Positions 27,030 through 35,196 of a stretch of DNA of 44,226 bases are shown one piece after another. The translations under genes and the position numbers were made by a program. The stretch's first letter is position 1, and every line of letters begins with the position of its first letter. The DNA comes from UBA3210 sp963623095 (lineage in GTDB: Bacteria; Bacillota_I; Bacilli_A; RFN20; CAG-449): contig CAVFKD010000011.1 in NCBI GenBank assembly GCA_963623095.1, forward strand, positions 1 through 44,226, given 5' to 3'. The notes beneath the pieces are model-generated. The model had not been told where the DNA came from and made no database searches. It worked only from the letters and a program-made list of their open reading frames with translations.

Positions 27030-27150
27030 TTTTTGTAAGTATATAGGCATCAATATACAGAGTTTTCCTATTTTTATATTTTAATAGTTACCTCGGCAAC
27101 CTTATTAAGCCCCTTGGCCGTTGCTGTCTATGGTATATTGGAGCTTTCTT
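27030..27150 (-). ncRNA. L10 ribosomal protein leader
   Basis: The roughly 150-nt gap between rplA and rplJ holds, on the minus strand, the boxes ATAGACAGCAACGGCC and GCTTAATAAGG followed by GCCGAGGT, in the order and spacing of the L10 leader found in Firmicutes. L10-L12 complex binding to this RNA is known to repress rplJL expression. A further GTATAT/ATATAC stem precedes the rplJ ribosome binding site. Confidence 0.85.
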
Positions 27151-27155
27151 AGTTA

Positions 27156-27839
27156 TTAACGGCCATTAAATGTTAATTTAATAGCTGGGCCCATTGTTGT
27201 GTGGATAACACAATTCTTAATGTATTGGCCTTTTACAGATGCTGGTTTGACTTTTAAGATTGTGTCAATAACAGCATTGATGTTGTCTACGATTGTAGCT
27301 GTGTCGAATGATACACGAGCGACTGATAAATGGATGTTACCATCTTTATCAACACGGTATTCAACTTTACCTGCTTTAATTTCTTTAATAGCTTGGCCAA
27401 TGTTCATTGTAACTGTACCAGTCTTTGGGTTTGGCATTAAACCTTTAGGACCTAAGATACGACCCATTTTACCAAGTTCAGCCATCATATCTGGAGTAGC
27501 GACGATGACATCGAAATCGAACCAGTTTTCTTTTTGGATTTTTTCAAGCATATCCTTATCGCCAACATAGTCAGCGCCTGCTTCTTTAGCTTCATCTTGT
27601 TTATGTGTGATAGCTAAAATTTTCTTTGTTTTTCCGTTTCCGTGTGGGAGAACGATTGTGCCTCTTAATTGTTGATCAGCATATTTTGGATCAACGTTTA
27701 GGCGGAATGAAATGTCAACAGTTGCATCAAATTTAACTGTTGAAGTTTCTTTGACTAATGCACATGCTTCTTCTACTGAATATAATTTTGATGAATCAAT
27801 TTTTTCAGCAGCAGCAACGTACTTCTTACCTTTCTTCAT
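27156..27839 (-). CDS. rplA: Ribosomal protein uL1
   Basis: Protein of the L1 stalk of the large subunit, involved in E-site tRNA release, and in several bacteria a repressor of its own mRNA. The 227 residues match the family throughout, including TVDISFRLNVDPKYADQQLR, GRILGPKGLMPNPKTGT and the C-terminal TMGPAIKL. It lies 43 nt after rplK in the same transcript. Confidence 0.99.
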   Translation of the reverse strand: MKKGKKYVAAAEKIDSSKLYSVEEACALVKETSTVKFDATVDISFRLNVDPKYADQQLRGTIVLPHGNGKTKKILAITHKQDEAKEAGADYVGDKDMLEKIQKENWFDFDVIVATPDMMAELGKMGRILGPKGLMPNPKTGTVTMNIGQAIKEIKAGKVEYRVDKDGNIHLSVARVSFDTATIVDNINAVIDTILKVKPASVKGQYIKNCVIHTTMGPAIKLTFNGR

Positions 27840-27882
27840 ATTTTTCCTCCTTGTGGTACTAGCGGGTTTACCCTTCCACTAA

Positions 27883-28296
27883 TTAGTCTTTGATTGCAAT
27901 GCCCATGTTACGAGCTGTACCAGCAACAATCTTTTCTGCTGCTTCGACGTCATAGCAATTTAAATCTGGCATTTTGTATTCAGCAATCTTGTGTAATTGA
28001 GCTTTGGAAATTGTTCCAACGATTGTGCTCTTTGAATTACTTGAGCCTTTTTTGATTCCAGCTTCTTTCATTAATAATTCAGCAACTGGAGTTGTTTTGA
28101 TGACATAATCAAATGATTTGTCTTCATAAGCTGTAATGATTACTGGGACTGTTTGTCCTTGTCTGTCTGCAGTCTTTGCATTAAAGTCTGTACAGAACTT
28201 TGGCATCATAATACCTGCTGATGCAAGTTTTGGTCCAGGTTTAGCTTGTCCACCTGGGATTTCAAGTTTTACAACTTTTGCGATTTTCTTACTCAC
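27883..28296 (-). CDS. rplK: Ribosomal protein uL11
   Basis: Protein of the GTPase-associated centre. The 137 residues contain the N-terminal LEIPGGQAKPGPKLASAGI and C-terminal IAEYKMPDLNCYDVEAAEKI blocks. The start is GTG at 28296 with AGGAGG 8 nt upstream; an ATG seven bases upstream is out of frame and opens only a four-codon reading frame that ends inside rplK. The gene heads the rplK-rplA unit and has its own promoter and a structured leader. Confidence 0.98.
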   Translation of the reverse strand: MSKKIAKVVKLEIPGGQAKPGPKLASAGIMMPKFCTDFNAKTADRQGQTVPVIITAYEDKSFDYVIKTTPVAELLMKEAGIKKGSSNSKSTIVGTISKAQLHKIAEYKMPDLNCYDVEAAEKIVAGTARNMGIAIKD

Positions 28297-28420
28297 GCGA
28301 CATACCTCCTATTTTAGTTTTAGTCCGTGCTGTGGTAAACGGATTTATTACTTTAGTAATAGAGTCCTTCCACTGCGCAATTTCATGGCACAATTTTCTA
28401 CTCCCGAAAATAATCCATGC
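28297..28420 (-). promoter_or_regulatory. Structured 5' leader of rplK-rplA, possible L1 autoregulatory site
   Basis: The predicted transcript has about 124 nt before the GTG. It contains a stem-loop with GTGG/CCAC outer arms (28332-28373), an inner GGA/TCC pair and a perfect TATTAC/GTAATA tip stem with TAAA loop, interrupted by asymmetric internal loops. L1 is known to repress rplKA by binding such a leader in other bacteria. The exact L1 recognition motif is not something I can confirm by eye. Confidence 0.45.
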
Positions 28421-28426
28421 TGAAAT

Positions 28427-28455
28427 AGTATAAACATATTGTATACACTTTTCAA
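28427..28455 (-). promoter_or_regulatory. Promoter of rplK-rplA
   Basis: On the minus strand a -35 TTGAAA (28450-28455) and a -10 TATACT (28427-28432) are exactly 17 bp apart, placed after the nusG terminator. Confidence 0.75.
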
Positions 28456-28497
28456 TAAGTTTTTAAAAAATTCTTCAAAAATCCACTTTTAAGTGTG

Positions 28498-28525
28498 AAA
28501 AAGAAAAGACCGTCATTAAACGGCC
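28498..28525 (-). terminator. Terminator of rpmG-secE-nusG
   Basis: On the minus strand a 6-bp stem GGCCGT/ACGGTC with 6-nt loop (28508-28525) is followed by TTTTCTTTTT. It begins 22 nt after the nusG stop and separates this unit from rplK. Confidence 0.82.
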
Positions 28526-28547
28526 TTGTAATTCAATATTTATTTAA

Positions 28548-29105
28548 TTAGATTTTTTCAACTTCTGCGAATAAGACAGTAACTGGAGTCATTCTACCAA
28601 AGAAGTTAACCATAACTGTAACTTCAGCATTTTGTTGATCGATGCTTTCAATAGGTCCTTCAACACCTTCGAATGATCCTGAAAGAATTCTAACAATATC
28701 ACCGACATTGTAGTTAGTATACATTTCTTCATCGACTTCACCAATTCTCTTTAAGACTGGTTCGATTTGTTCTCTTGTAACAGGGAATGGTTTTGCGTGA
28801 CCACCACTTGATCCAACGAAGCCTGTGACACCTGGAGTATTTCTAACAATAAACCATGCATCATCAGTCATAATCATTTCAACGAAGATATAACCTGGGT
28901 AAAGATTCTTCATCTTTGTTTTGCCTGTAGGTTTACCACTTCTCATGATAGGTACTTCATGTTCTGCGACAACTACTCTAAAAATATAGTTTTCTAAGTT
29001 TTGTGTCTTAACTCTGATTTCTAGATTTTCTTTAACTTTGTTTTCATGTCCTGAATATGTGTTAACGACATACCATTGTTTTTCTTCTAAGTTTTTTTCT
29101 TCCAT
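28548..29105 (-). CDS. nusG: Transcription termination/antitermination factor NusG
   Basis: Binds RNA polymerase and modulates pausing and termination; also links to ribosomes. The 185-residue protein has the NGN domain (about 9-115; WYVVNTYSGHENKVKENL and YPGYIFVEM) and the C-terminal KOW domain (about 130-185; VGDIVRILSGSFEGVEGPIE). It follows secE by 20 nt. Confidence 0.98.
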   Translation of the reverse strand: MEEKNLEEKQWYVVNTYSGHENKVKENLEIRVKTQNLENYIFRVVVAEHEVPIMRSGKPTGKTKMKNLYPGYIFVEMIMTDDAWFIVRNTPGVTGFVGSSGGHAKPFPVTREQIEPVLKRIGEVDEEMYTNYNVGDIVRILSGSFEGVEGPIESIDQQNAEVTVMVNFFGRMTPVTVLFAEVEKI

Positions 29106-29125
29106 ATTAATTTAACCCCTTTATC

Positions 29126-29374
29126 TTATAATAATGTGATGATATTGATAAGTGCTTCTACTTCTTCTTCGGAACTTGAGCTACTTGGCATTTGGTTTTC
29201 AAGCATCTTTAATAAATTACTAATTAATAAATCACTTAAAGATAACGCAACCGCGGCGATAATAACTACAATTAAGACGACACCAACAGCTTTAAATAAT
29301 TCTTTTTTTGTTGGCCATCTAACCATACGTGCTTGTTCTAAGACACCTTTGAAATATCTTTTGATTTTATTCAT
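29126..29374 (-). CDS. secE: Preprotein translocase subunit SecE
   Basis: Essential clamp subunit of the SecYEG channel. The 82 residues contain the amphipathic helix with the family motif EQARMVRWPTKKEL (about 13-26) and the single transmembrane helix (about 30-54). A Ser/Glu-rich tail of about 22 residues after the helix (PSSSSSEEE) is longer than usual. AAAGGA precedes the ATG, and the gene follows rpmG by 15 nt. Confidence 0.95.
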   Translation of the reverse strand: MNKIKRYFKGVLEQARMVRWPTKKELFKAVGVVLIVVIIAAVALSLSDLLISNLLKMLENQMPSSSSSEEEVEALINIITLL

Positions 29375-29389
29375 CGCAATTAATCCTTT

Positions 29390-29539
29390 CTATTTTGATT
29401 CTTTGTGTAATGTTTGTTGATTACATTTAGGGCAGAATTTCTTAAGTTCTAATCTTTGAGAAACTGCATCCTTTTTCTTTGTAGTTGTATAATTTCTTGA
29501 TAGGCATTTTGAGCATATTAAAATAACTTTTTCTCTCAT
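29390..29539 (-). CDS. rpmG: Ribosomal protein bL33
   Basis: A 49-codon gene too short for most ORF filters. The product begins MREKVILICSKC and ends FCPKCNQQTLHKESK; the two CxxC pairs are the zinc-binding form of bL33. The middle NYTTTKKKDAVSQRLELKK is typical of the family. GGAGGGTG precedes the ATG by 6 nt. Its place before secE-nusG matches the Bacillus order. Confidence 0.96.
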   Translation of the reverse strand: MREKVILICSKCLSRNYTTTKKKDAVSQRLELKKFCPKCNQQTLHKESK

Positions 29540-29574
29540 CTAATTCACCCTCCTATTTAAAAAATTCTAAAAAC

Positions 29575-29603
29575 ATTATAAACACATGAAAATAATATCG
29601 CAA
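29575..29603 (-). promoter_or_regulatory. Promoter of rpmG-secE-nusG
   Basis: On the minus strand a -35 TTGCGA (29598-29603) and a perfect -10 TATAAT (29575-29580) are exactly 17 bp apart, in the gap after the sigH-like gene. Confidence 0.75.
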
Positions 29604-29612
29604 TAGAAAATT

Positions 29613-30164
29613 TTAATTATTTTTGCTTTTCATATATCTTCTAACTTTTTCTATTCTATTGCTGACTTGTTTTTTATCAATATTTAATTGATCACCTATT
29701 TCTTCATAAGAATATCCTTTAACCAATAAAACAATAATGTCATATTCTTTTTCACCAATATCTTTAATATCATCAAGAGTGGTCGATAATGTAGCCAAGG
29801 TTGGAGGTTGAGATTCACCTATCGCAGCAAAATTTTCAATCTCTGAATCCACTAATTGACATAATCTTTGATTTTCAAAATCTAAATAATTTTCTCTTGC
29901 TACTCTCGCCACTTCTGATTGAAAGGCAAAAATACAATATTGAAAGAATTTACCTTTTGAAACGCAATAGCTGTTAATCGCATTCATAATTGAATTTCTA
30001 AGCAGTTGTCTTACATCATCTTTATCATAATTATATGTCTTAAAAAAGTAGTTATATTTGTTTAATATTTTTTGCATTCTTTTCTCAACACTAAAAAAGA
30101 GAAGCTCTAAAGCTTCTCTCTCACCTAATTTTATATTATAAATTAATTCTTCATCTTTTATCAT
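29613..30164 (-). CDS. sigH: Sigma-70 family factor in the sigH position
   Basis: Small sigma-like protein of 183 residues; Bacillus SigH has about 218. Residues 20-95 look like sigma region 2 (helical, with FFQYCIFAFQSEVARVARE), and residues 138-178 form a region 4 helix-turn-helix (GYSYEEIGDQLNIDKKQVSNRIEKVRR). The region 2 consensus is weak, so promoter recognition may differ. Position between rlmB and rpmG is exactly that of sigH in Bacillus, which is the main reason for the symbol. The ATG overlaps the rlmB stop as ATGA, so it is co-translated with rlmB. SigH controls competence and early sporulation in Bacillus; I do not infer sporulation here. Confidence 0.75.
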   Translation of the reverse strand: MIKDEELIYNIKLGEREALELLFFSVEKRMQKILNKYNYFFKTYNYDKDDVRQLLRNSIMNAINSYCVSKGKFFQYCIFAFQSEVARVARENYLDFENQRLCQLVDSEIENFAAIGESQPPTLATLSTTLDDIKDIGEKEYDIIVLLVKGYSYEEIGDQLNIDKKQVSNRIEKVRRYMKSKNN

Positions 30165-30892
30165 TTGATAGGATTCCTCCAGTTATATATCTGCGATAGA
30201 AATAAGGCACAAGCAACTGACGCATTAAGTGAATTTACATGTCCAACCATTGGGATTTTAACGACAAAATCGCTATTTTTGAGAAGTAATTTAGATACTC
30301 CAAATCCTTCTGATCCAACAATTAAGCAAGTTTTCATATTGTAATCAACTTGGCGATAATCTAATTTAGCTTCACCATCTGAACAGACAATCCAATATCC
30401 TGCATCTTTAAGTTTTTGAACAGCTTGATTTAAATTAGTGACCATCGCGCAAGGAACATATTCAATCGCACCGGTTGATACTTTTGCGACTGTTGAATTC
30501 AATCTTACTTGTCTATTCGCACCAATAATAACTCCATCTCCACCTAAAGCGTCAACACTTCTTAATATTGCACCTAGATTATGAGGATCTTCAAGTCCGT
30601 CCAACATAACAAGTAATGGGTTTTCTTTATGTTCAAGATTTTTAATCATTTCTTCTAAAGTAAGATAATGATATTCTTCAACTTCTGCGACTATTCCTTG
30701 ATGGTTTTTATCTTTACCAACTAACGCACTTAAAGCATTATTTTGTTTTATTTCATAAGGGATATTCTTTTCTTTTAATAACTTAGATACTCTATCATCT
30801 TGAAAAGAAGGACTCATATAAACAATTTTAATAGATTGATTATTTTTTAAAGCATTCGCTAGAGTGTTTTTACCAAAAATATATTCTTTCAT
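30161..30892 (-). CDS. rlmB: 23S rRNA 2'-O-methyltransferase RlmB (TrmH/SpoU family)
   Basis: Methylates the ribose of a 23S rRNA guanosine. The 243-residue protein has an N-terminal L30e-like substrate-binding domain (about 1-75) and the SPOUT knot domain with the three family motifs: DPHNLGAILRS, IVGSEGFGVSKLL and IPMVGHVNSLNASVACALFLSQI. It ends in TGA within an ATGA overlap with the sigH-like gene and follows cysS by 1 nt. Position next to cysS matches Bacillus, although mrnC (between cysS and rlmB there) and yacP are missing. Confidence 0.95.
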   Translation of the reverse strand: MKEYIFGKNTLANALKNNQSIKIVYMSPSFQDDRVSKLLKEKNIPYEIKQNNALSALVGKDKNHQGIVAEVEEYHYLTLEEMIKNLEHKENPLLVMLDGLEDPHNLGAILRSVDALGGDGVIIGANRQVRLNSTVAKVSTGAIEYVPCAMVTNLNQAVQKLKDAGYWIVCSDGEAKLDYRQVDYNMKTCLIVGSEGFGVSKLLLKNSDFVVKIPMVGHVNSLNASVACALFLSQIYNWRNPIK

Positions 30893-30893
30893 A

Positions 30894-32237
30894 TTATAAA
30901 ATCTTTCTTTCCATTAATTCTTTACGATAAATATCCGCATGTTCGAAGTCTTTTTCACTTCTTGCTTTGTTATATTTATTAAATAAATCTTTATCTTCAT
31001 CACTTAAGATATGAGTATCAAATACTAAGCCTAAGATTTCTAATTCTTTCTTTAATGTGAAGAATTTAGCTTTTAATTCATCGACAGTTACTTGAGGATT
31101 TCTTAAAGCGATATTCGCTTCTTTTACAAGTGCATATAATTCAGTTAAAGCGTTAGGTGTGTTTAAATCATCACATAATGCATCTAAGAACTTATCATGT
31201 TCTAAAGAACCATTAAATGAATTAATATCTCCACCTTTTACTTGAATTTGAATCGCAAGTTTTTGATATGTTTGTTCAATCTTATCTAATTCTTTTTTCG
31301 CAGAAATAGCTAAATCATCACTGAAGTTAACTGGTGTTCTATAATAAGAATTTACTAAGATATATCTAACAACGTTACCTCCGTAATGGTTAATCATTTC
31401 TTTTGCTTGTTTGACATTGCCTAAAGATTTAGACATCTTAACATTATCAATATTGATAAAGCCATTATGCATCCAGTATGTTGCAATCTTATGTCCTTTT
31501 AAAGCTTGTTCTTGTGCAATTTCATTTTCATGATGTGGGAATTTTAAATCAAATCCGCCTCCATGAATATCAATTCTTCCACCTGGGATAATTGAATTGA
31601 TCATAACTACGCATTCAGAATGCCATCCAGGACGTCCTTTTGACCATGGTGAATCAAACTTAATGCCAGTATCTGTTTTCTTCCATAAAGCAAAATCTAA
31701 TGGAGATTCTTTTTTAGAATTTTCATCAATTCTCGCTCCAACAAGCAAATCATCTTTCTTCATTTTAGATAAGCAACCATAATCATCGATTTTAGAAACT
31801 CTAAAATAAACATCGCCATCGACTTCATACGCATAACCTTTTTTTATCAATTCTTCAACGAATTTAATAATTAAATCCATAGTTTCGGTAACACGTGGTT
31901 GATAATCAGGCTTTAAAGCGTGAACATTTTCTCTATCTTCTTCAAAAGCAGCAATATATTTTTCTGCGATTTCTTTTTCAGAAATACCTTCTAAAATTGC
32001 TTGTTTGATAATCTTATCATCGATATCTGTAAAGTTAGAAATAAATGTTACTTTATATCCTAATTCAATAAATAATCTTCTTAATACATCAAAGACAACT
32101 ACTGGTCTCATATTTCCAAAGTGAACATAGTTATAAACAGTAGGTCCGCATACATAACAAGTTACTTCACCTTCTCTTAAAGGTTTAAATACTTCTATTT
32201 TATTTGATAATGAGTTATATAATTTTACTTCTTTCAT
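30894..32237 (-). CDS. cysS: Cysteinyl-tRNA synthetase
   Basis: Class I aminoacyl-tRNA synthetase, 447 residues. It shows the N-terminal CGPTVYNYVHFGNMRP with the zinc Cys (Cys30) and HFGN signature (39-42), the other zinc ligands in HSECVVM and FPHHENEIAQ, and the KMSKS motif in NVKMSKSLGN. The C-terminal anticodon-binding domain is a little short but ends in a normal way (ERKIL). It heads the cysS-rlmB-sigH unit. Confidence 0.98.
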   Translation of the reverse strand: MKEVKLYNSLSNKIEVFKPLREGEVTCYVCGPTVYNYVHFGNMRPVVVFDVLRRLFIELGYKVTFISNFTDIDDKIIKQAILEGISEKEIAEKYIAAFEEDRENVHALKPDYQPRVTETMDLIIKFVEELIKKGYAYEVDGDVYFRVSKIDDYGCLSKMKKDDLLVGARIDENSKKESPLDFALWKKTDTGIKFDSPWSKGRPGWHSECVVMINSIIPGGRIDIHGGGFDLKFPHHENEIAQEQALKGHKIATYWMHNGFINIDNVKMSKSLGNVKQAKEMINHYGGNVVRYILVNSYYRTPVNFSDDLAISAKKELDKIEQTYQKLAIQIQVKGGDINSFNGSLEHDKFLDALCDDLNTPNALTELYALVKEANIALRNPQVTVDELKAKFFTLKKELEILGLVFDTHILSDEDKDLFNKYNKARSEKDFEHADIYRKELMERKIL

Positions 32238-32261
32238 ATATATTCATCTCCTGCCTTAAAT

Positions 32262-32284
32262 ATTATAAAACATTTTGTTTTATT
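32262..32284 (-). promoter_or_regulatory. Probable promoter of cysS-rlmB-sigH
   Basis: On the minus strand a perfect -10 TATAAT (32262-32267) lies about 25 nt before the cysS ATG, with only a poor -35 (TCGTAA) at 17 bp. Confidence 0.4.
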
Positions 32285-32298
32285 TTACGAATAAATTA

Positions 32299-32952
32299 TT
32301 ATCTAACCTTTTTGATTATATCCAATGGATCAGAAATAATATATTTTGGATTATATTTTTTTAATAATTCAATATCTCGATATCCATAAGTTACCGCGCA
32401 TACATCAACTTTTGCGTTACTCGCGACTATCATATCAACATCAGAATCACCAACATAAAGAATTTCTTCTTTATTAAACCCTAAGTCACTTATTAACTTA
32501 TTTAATGATTCAGGGTTAGGTTTTAAAGGAATATCTTTTCTTTGTCCTCTTATTATTTCAAAATAAGAATCCAATTTTAAATGAGTCAATATATCAATGA
32601 CATTTTGTTCTACTTTATTCGATAAAACCGCGGTTTTAATATTGTTATTTTCTAATTCTTTTAACAATTCTTCTACATGATCAAAAGGGACGGTATCATC
32701 AAGTTGATGAAGCTTATATTGCTTAGAGAATTCTTTAAATAATATCTCTTCTTGTTCTTCACTATGAGGAATATTTTTAATCGCTCTTTTGCATAGGTTT
32801 CTAGTTCCTTCACCAATTAACATCTTAGTTTCTTCTTTGGTGTAAGAAATATTATATCCAAGTTCTTTTAAAGCAAAATTAATTCCTTTTTTTAAATCAT
32901 CTAAAGTATCAATCAATGTTCCATCTAAATCAAATATTACACATTTATACAT
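32299..32952 (-). CDS. HAD-family phosphatase, phosphoglycolate phosphatase-like
   Basis: Predicted small-molecule phosphatase, 217 residues. The nucleophile motif FDLDGTLIDT starts at residue 7, motif II is in TAVLSNK and the acidic motif is VGDSDVDMI. The closest types are Gph/PpaX, but the substrate cannot be read from the sequence. I start at the ATG at 32952 rather than the longer in-frame start at 32994: GGAG lies 7-8 nt upstream, and the extra 14 residues would overlap the previous gene and precede the conserved beta strand. Last gene of a tight five-gene operon. Confidence 0.88.
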   Translation of the reverse strand: MYKCVIFDLDGTLIDTLDDLKKGINFALKELGYNISYTKEETKMLIGEGTRNLCKRAIKNIPHSEEQEEILFKEFSKQYKLHQLDDTVPFDHVEELLKELENNNIKTAVLSNKVEQNVIDILTHLKLDSYFEIIRGQRKDIPLKPNPESLNKLISDLGFNKEEILYVGDSDVDMIVASNAKVDVCAVTYGYRDIELLKKYNPKYIISDPLDIIKKVR

Positions 32953-32953
32953 A

Positions 32954-33829
32954 TTAGTTCTCCATTTTCTTTTTAAAACTATTAGGTAATTCACAAATAA
33001 TATGAATATCTTTTTTATTTAATGGTTGTTTCATAATCAATTCATATGAATGCAAGTAGAAATTATCATTTTTAGCTTTTGAATTATATAATTTATCATC
33101 GATCAAAGGATGACCAATATAAGCCATATGAACTCTAATTTGATGTGTTCTACCTGTGAATAATTTTAATTTAACTAATGTTTTATCTTTTAATATCTTT
33201 TCTACTTTATAACTTGTTTTAGATTCTTTTGCCTTTGGTGAATCACTAACTCGATATTTCTTACCATCGTGTCTATCTTTACCAATTGGTGCATCAATAA
33301 TACCTTCTTTTTTAGTTATCTTACCTTCAACTAACGCTAAATATAATCTTGTTATATCATGGTTTTCTAATTGATGGTTAATTAAACTTTGACTTAAAAA
33401 ATCCTTACAGAAAATAATAATTCCTGTAGTTAAATAATCTAATCGATGAACGATATATATTTCTTTATTAATATTATTCACATCAAAATAATATTGAATT
33501 CTACTTACTAAATTATCTTCATTATTACCATCATCGTGAACTAATAGTCCTTTAGGTTTAGAAACAATAATTAAAGAAGAATCTTCGTATAAAACATCAA
33601 TATCTTTTTGGATAGATGAATATTTTTTTAATTCTAGTGAATAAAAATCTATAACATCATTAACTTTTACCTTAGTTTCAATATCTACTTGTTTAGAATT
33701 TAAATAAGCAAGATGATTAACTCTTATTTCTTCAATCTTACTTTTTCCAACATAAAAAGACTTTAATATCTCTTTAATCGATAATCCATCATGTTCTTTT
33801 AAAACTTTATAACTTACTTCTTTAATCAT
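32954..33829 (-). CDS. RluA-family 23S rRNA pseudouridine synthase
   Basis: Converts specific uridines of rRNA to pseudouridine. The 291-residue protein has an N-terminal S4-like RNA-binding region (about 15-65), a short linker and the catalytic domain with HRLDYLTTG (128-136; catalytic Asp131), the LVEGKI strand and LFTGRTHQIRVHMAYIGHP. It is of RluD/YlyB type by layout; the exact site is not assignable. It begins 1 nt after the ung stop. Confidence 0.93.
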   Translation of the reverse strand: MIKEVSYKVLKEHDGLSIKEILKSFYVGKSKIEEIRVNHLAYLNSKQVDIETKVKVNDVIDFYSLELKKYSSIQKDIDVLYEDSSLIIVSKPKGLLVHDDGNNEDNLVSRIQYYFDVNNINKEIYIVHRLDYLTTGIIIFCKDFLSQSLINHQLENHDITRLYLALVEGKITKKEGIIDAPIGKDRHDGKKYRVSDSPKAKESKTSYKVEKILKDKTLVKLKLFTGRTHQIRVHMAYIGHPLIDDKLYNSKAKNDNFYLHSYELIMKQPLNKKDIHIICELPNSFKKKMEN

Positions 33830-33830
33830 A

Positions 33831-34472
33831 TTAACTCCAATCTATCATTTCTAGATTGTTATTTTTTAAAAATTCATTAATTTTAGAAAATGGTTTACTG
33901 CCAAAAAAGCCTCGATATGCCGATAAAGGAGAAGGATGCGCGGAAGTAATAACTTCATGGATAGAATTTGTAATATATTGTTTAAACTTATAAGCATCAT
34001 TTCCCCATAAAACAAATATCTTTGGTGAAGAATCTTCATTTAATGCTTTAATTACTTCTAAAGTAAATATTTCCCAACCTTTGTTCTTATGAGAATTAGC
34101 TTTACCTTCTTCAACACTTAAAACTGTATTTAATAAAAAGACACCTTGTTCCGCCCAAGAGGTTAAATCTCCATCTAATCTATTAACGCCTAGATCATCA
34201 TTTAATTCTTTATAAATATTAATTAAACTTTTAGGTAGTTTTTTATCCAACGTTGAAAAAGCCAAACCATGGGCTTGATTTTTTTCATGGTAAGGATCTT
34301 GTCCGACAATAACTACTTTTATATCGTGAATATCTTTAAAATTGAACGCATTAAAAATAAGTGAATAAGGAGGATAACAAGTAACTTTTTGATATTCCTC
34401 ATTAACAAACTTCATTAAATTTTTATAATATTCTTTTTGTTCTTCTTGTTTAATTAATTCTTTAAATGTCAT
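33831..34472 (-). CDS. ung: Uracil-DNA glycosylase (family 1)
   Basis: Removes uracil from DNA. The 213 residues contain the water-activating motif GQDPYH (57-62, Asp59), the FLLNTVLSVEEGKANSH segment and the minor-groove loop HPSPLSAYRGFFGS. All known catalytic residues are in place. It lies in the middle of a five-gene operon, 2 nt after the thioesterase gene. Confidence 0.98.
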   Translation of the reverse strand: MTFKELIKQEEQKEYYKNLMKFVNEEYQKVTCYPPYSLIFNAFNFKDIHDIKVVIVGQDPYHEKNQAHGLAFSTLDKKLPKSLINIYKELNDDLGVNRLDGDLTSWAEQGVFLLNTVLSVEEGKANSHKNKGWEIFTLEVIKALNEDSSPKIFVLWGNDAYKFKQYITNSIHEVITSAHPSPLSAYRGFFGSKPFSKINEFLKNNNLEMIDWS

Positions 34473-34474
34473 AT

Positions 34475-35194
34475 CTATTTTAATAATACTTTCGCGATGA
34501 AAAACACTTTTTCATCATTTCTTCCTATTACATTAATTTCTTTATCTTTGGTTTGATAATACAAAGAAAATTCTTCATCTTTCGCTAGCTCATGGACATA
34601 ATCAATTTGAAATTCATCGATAGTTTGATTATGTAATTCTTTGATATTATTCATAATGAAATCACCATATTTGGTATTGTTTACATGACCATTATGATCT
34701 AAATCTAAATACGAAGTTTTACATTCTACTTTAATCGCATCATTTAAATTAAAATCATCTAGCTTTTTAAGTCTTTCTCCAAAAGGCATATCTGGAAGAA
34801 TAATATTTTTATCTTGAGGTATATCTAATAACTTAATTAATCTTCTAGTATTTAAATCAACAACTACCCATTGAGATGAACCTTTAACTAATAAATCTCC
34901 ATTCTTATCAAGCATTTCATAATGACGATATATATCAATTTTGCTAGGTTCATTAGTCCAAGTTGTAACGGTGATATTTTCATATTCTGGTAGATTTTTT
35001 ATTACTTTATATTTTGTTCTTAATACAACCCAGAACTTATTCATCGCGAGTAATTCTTCATATCCATAGCCATAAGAAGAGGCGTTTTTACCTGCGATAT
35101 CTTGGAATACATCTAAAACAGTAGAAATTAAAACATGGTCAAGACAATCGAAATTACCGATGGTTAAACGATATGTATCTTGAAATTTTCCCAT
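34475..35194 (-). CDS. Acyl-ACP thioesterase
   Basis: Predicted to release fatty acids from acyl carrier protein (FatA/FatB-like, double hot-dog fold), 239 residues. The first hot-dog carries MNKFWVVLRTKYKVIKNLP and WTNEPSKIDIYRHYE; the second carries the active-site segment DLDHNGHVNNTKYGDFIMN with its Asn and His. I use the ATG at 35194: GGAG lies 8 nt upstream, and it falls after the stop of the previous gene, while the longer in-frame start (35212) overlaps it. Confidence 0.9.
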   Translation of the reverse strand: MGKFQDTYRLTIGNFDCLDHVLISTVLDVFQDIAGKNASSYGYGYEELLAMNKFWVVLRTKYKVIKNLPEYENITVTTWTNEPSKIDIYRHYEMLDKNGDLLVKGSSQWVVVDLNTRRLIKLLDIPQDKNIILPDMPFGERLKKLDDFNLNDAIKVECKTSYLDLDHNGHVNNTKYGDFIMNNIKELHNQTIDEFQIDYVHELAKDEEFSLYYQTKDKEINVIGRNDEKVFFIAKVLLK

Positions 35195-35196
35195 AT

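Noticed and set aside
29613..30164. Sporulation capacity suggested by a sigH-like gene
   Set aside because: SigH is also found in non-sporulating Firmicutes, and no sporulation gene is in the window.
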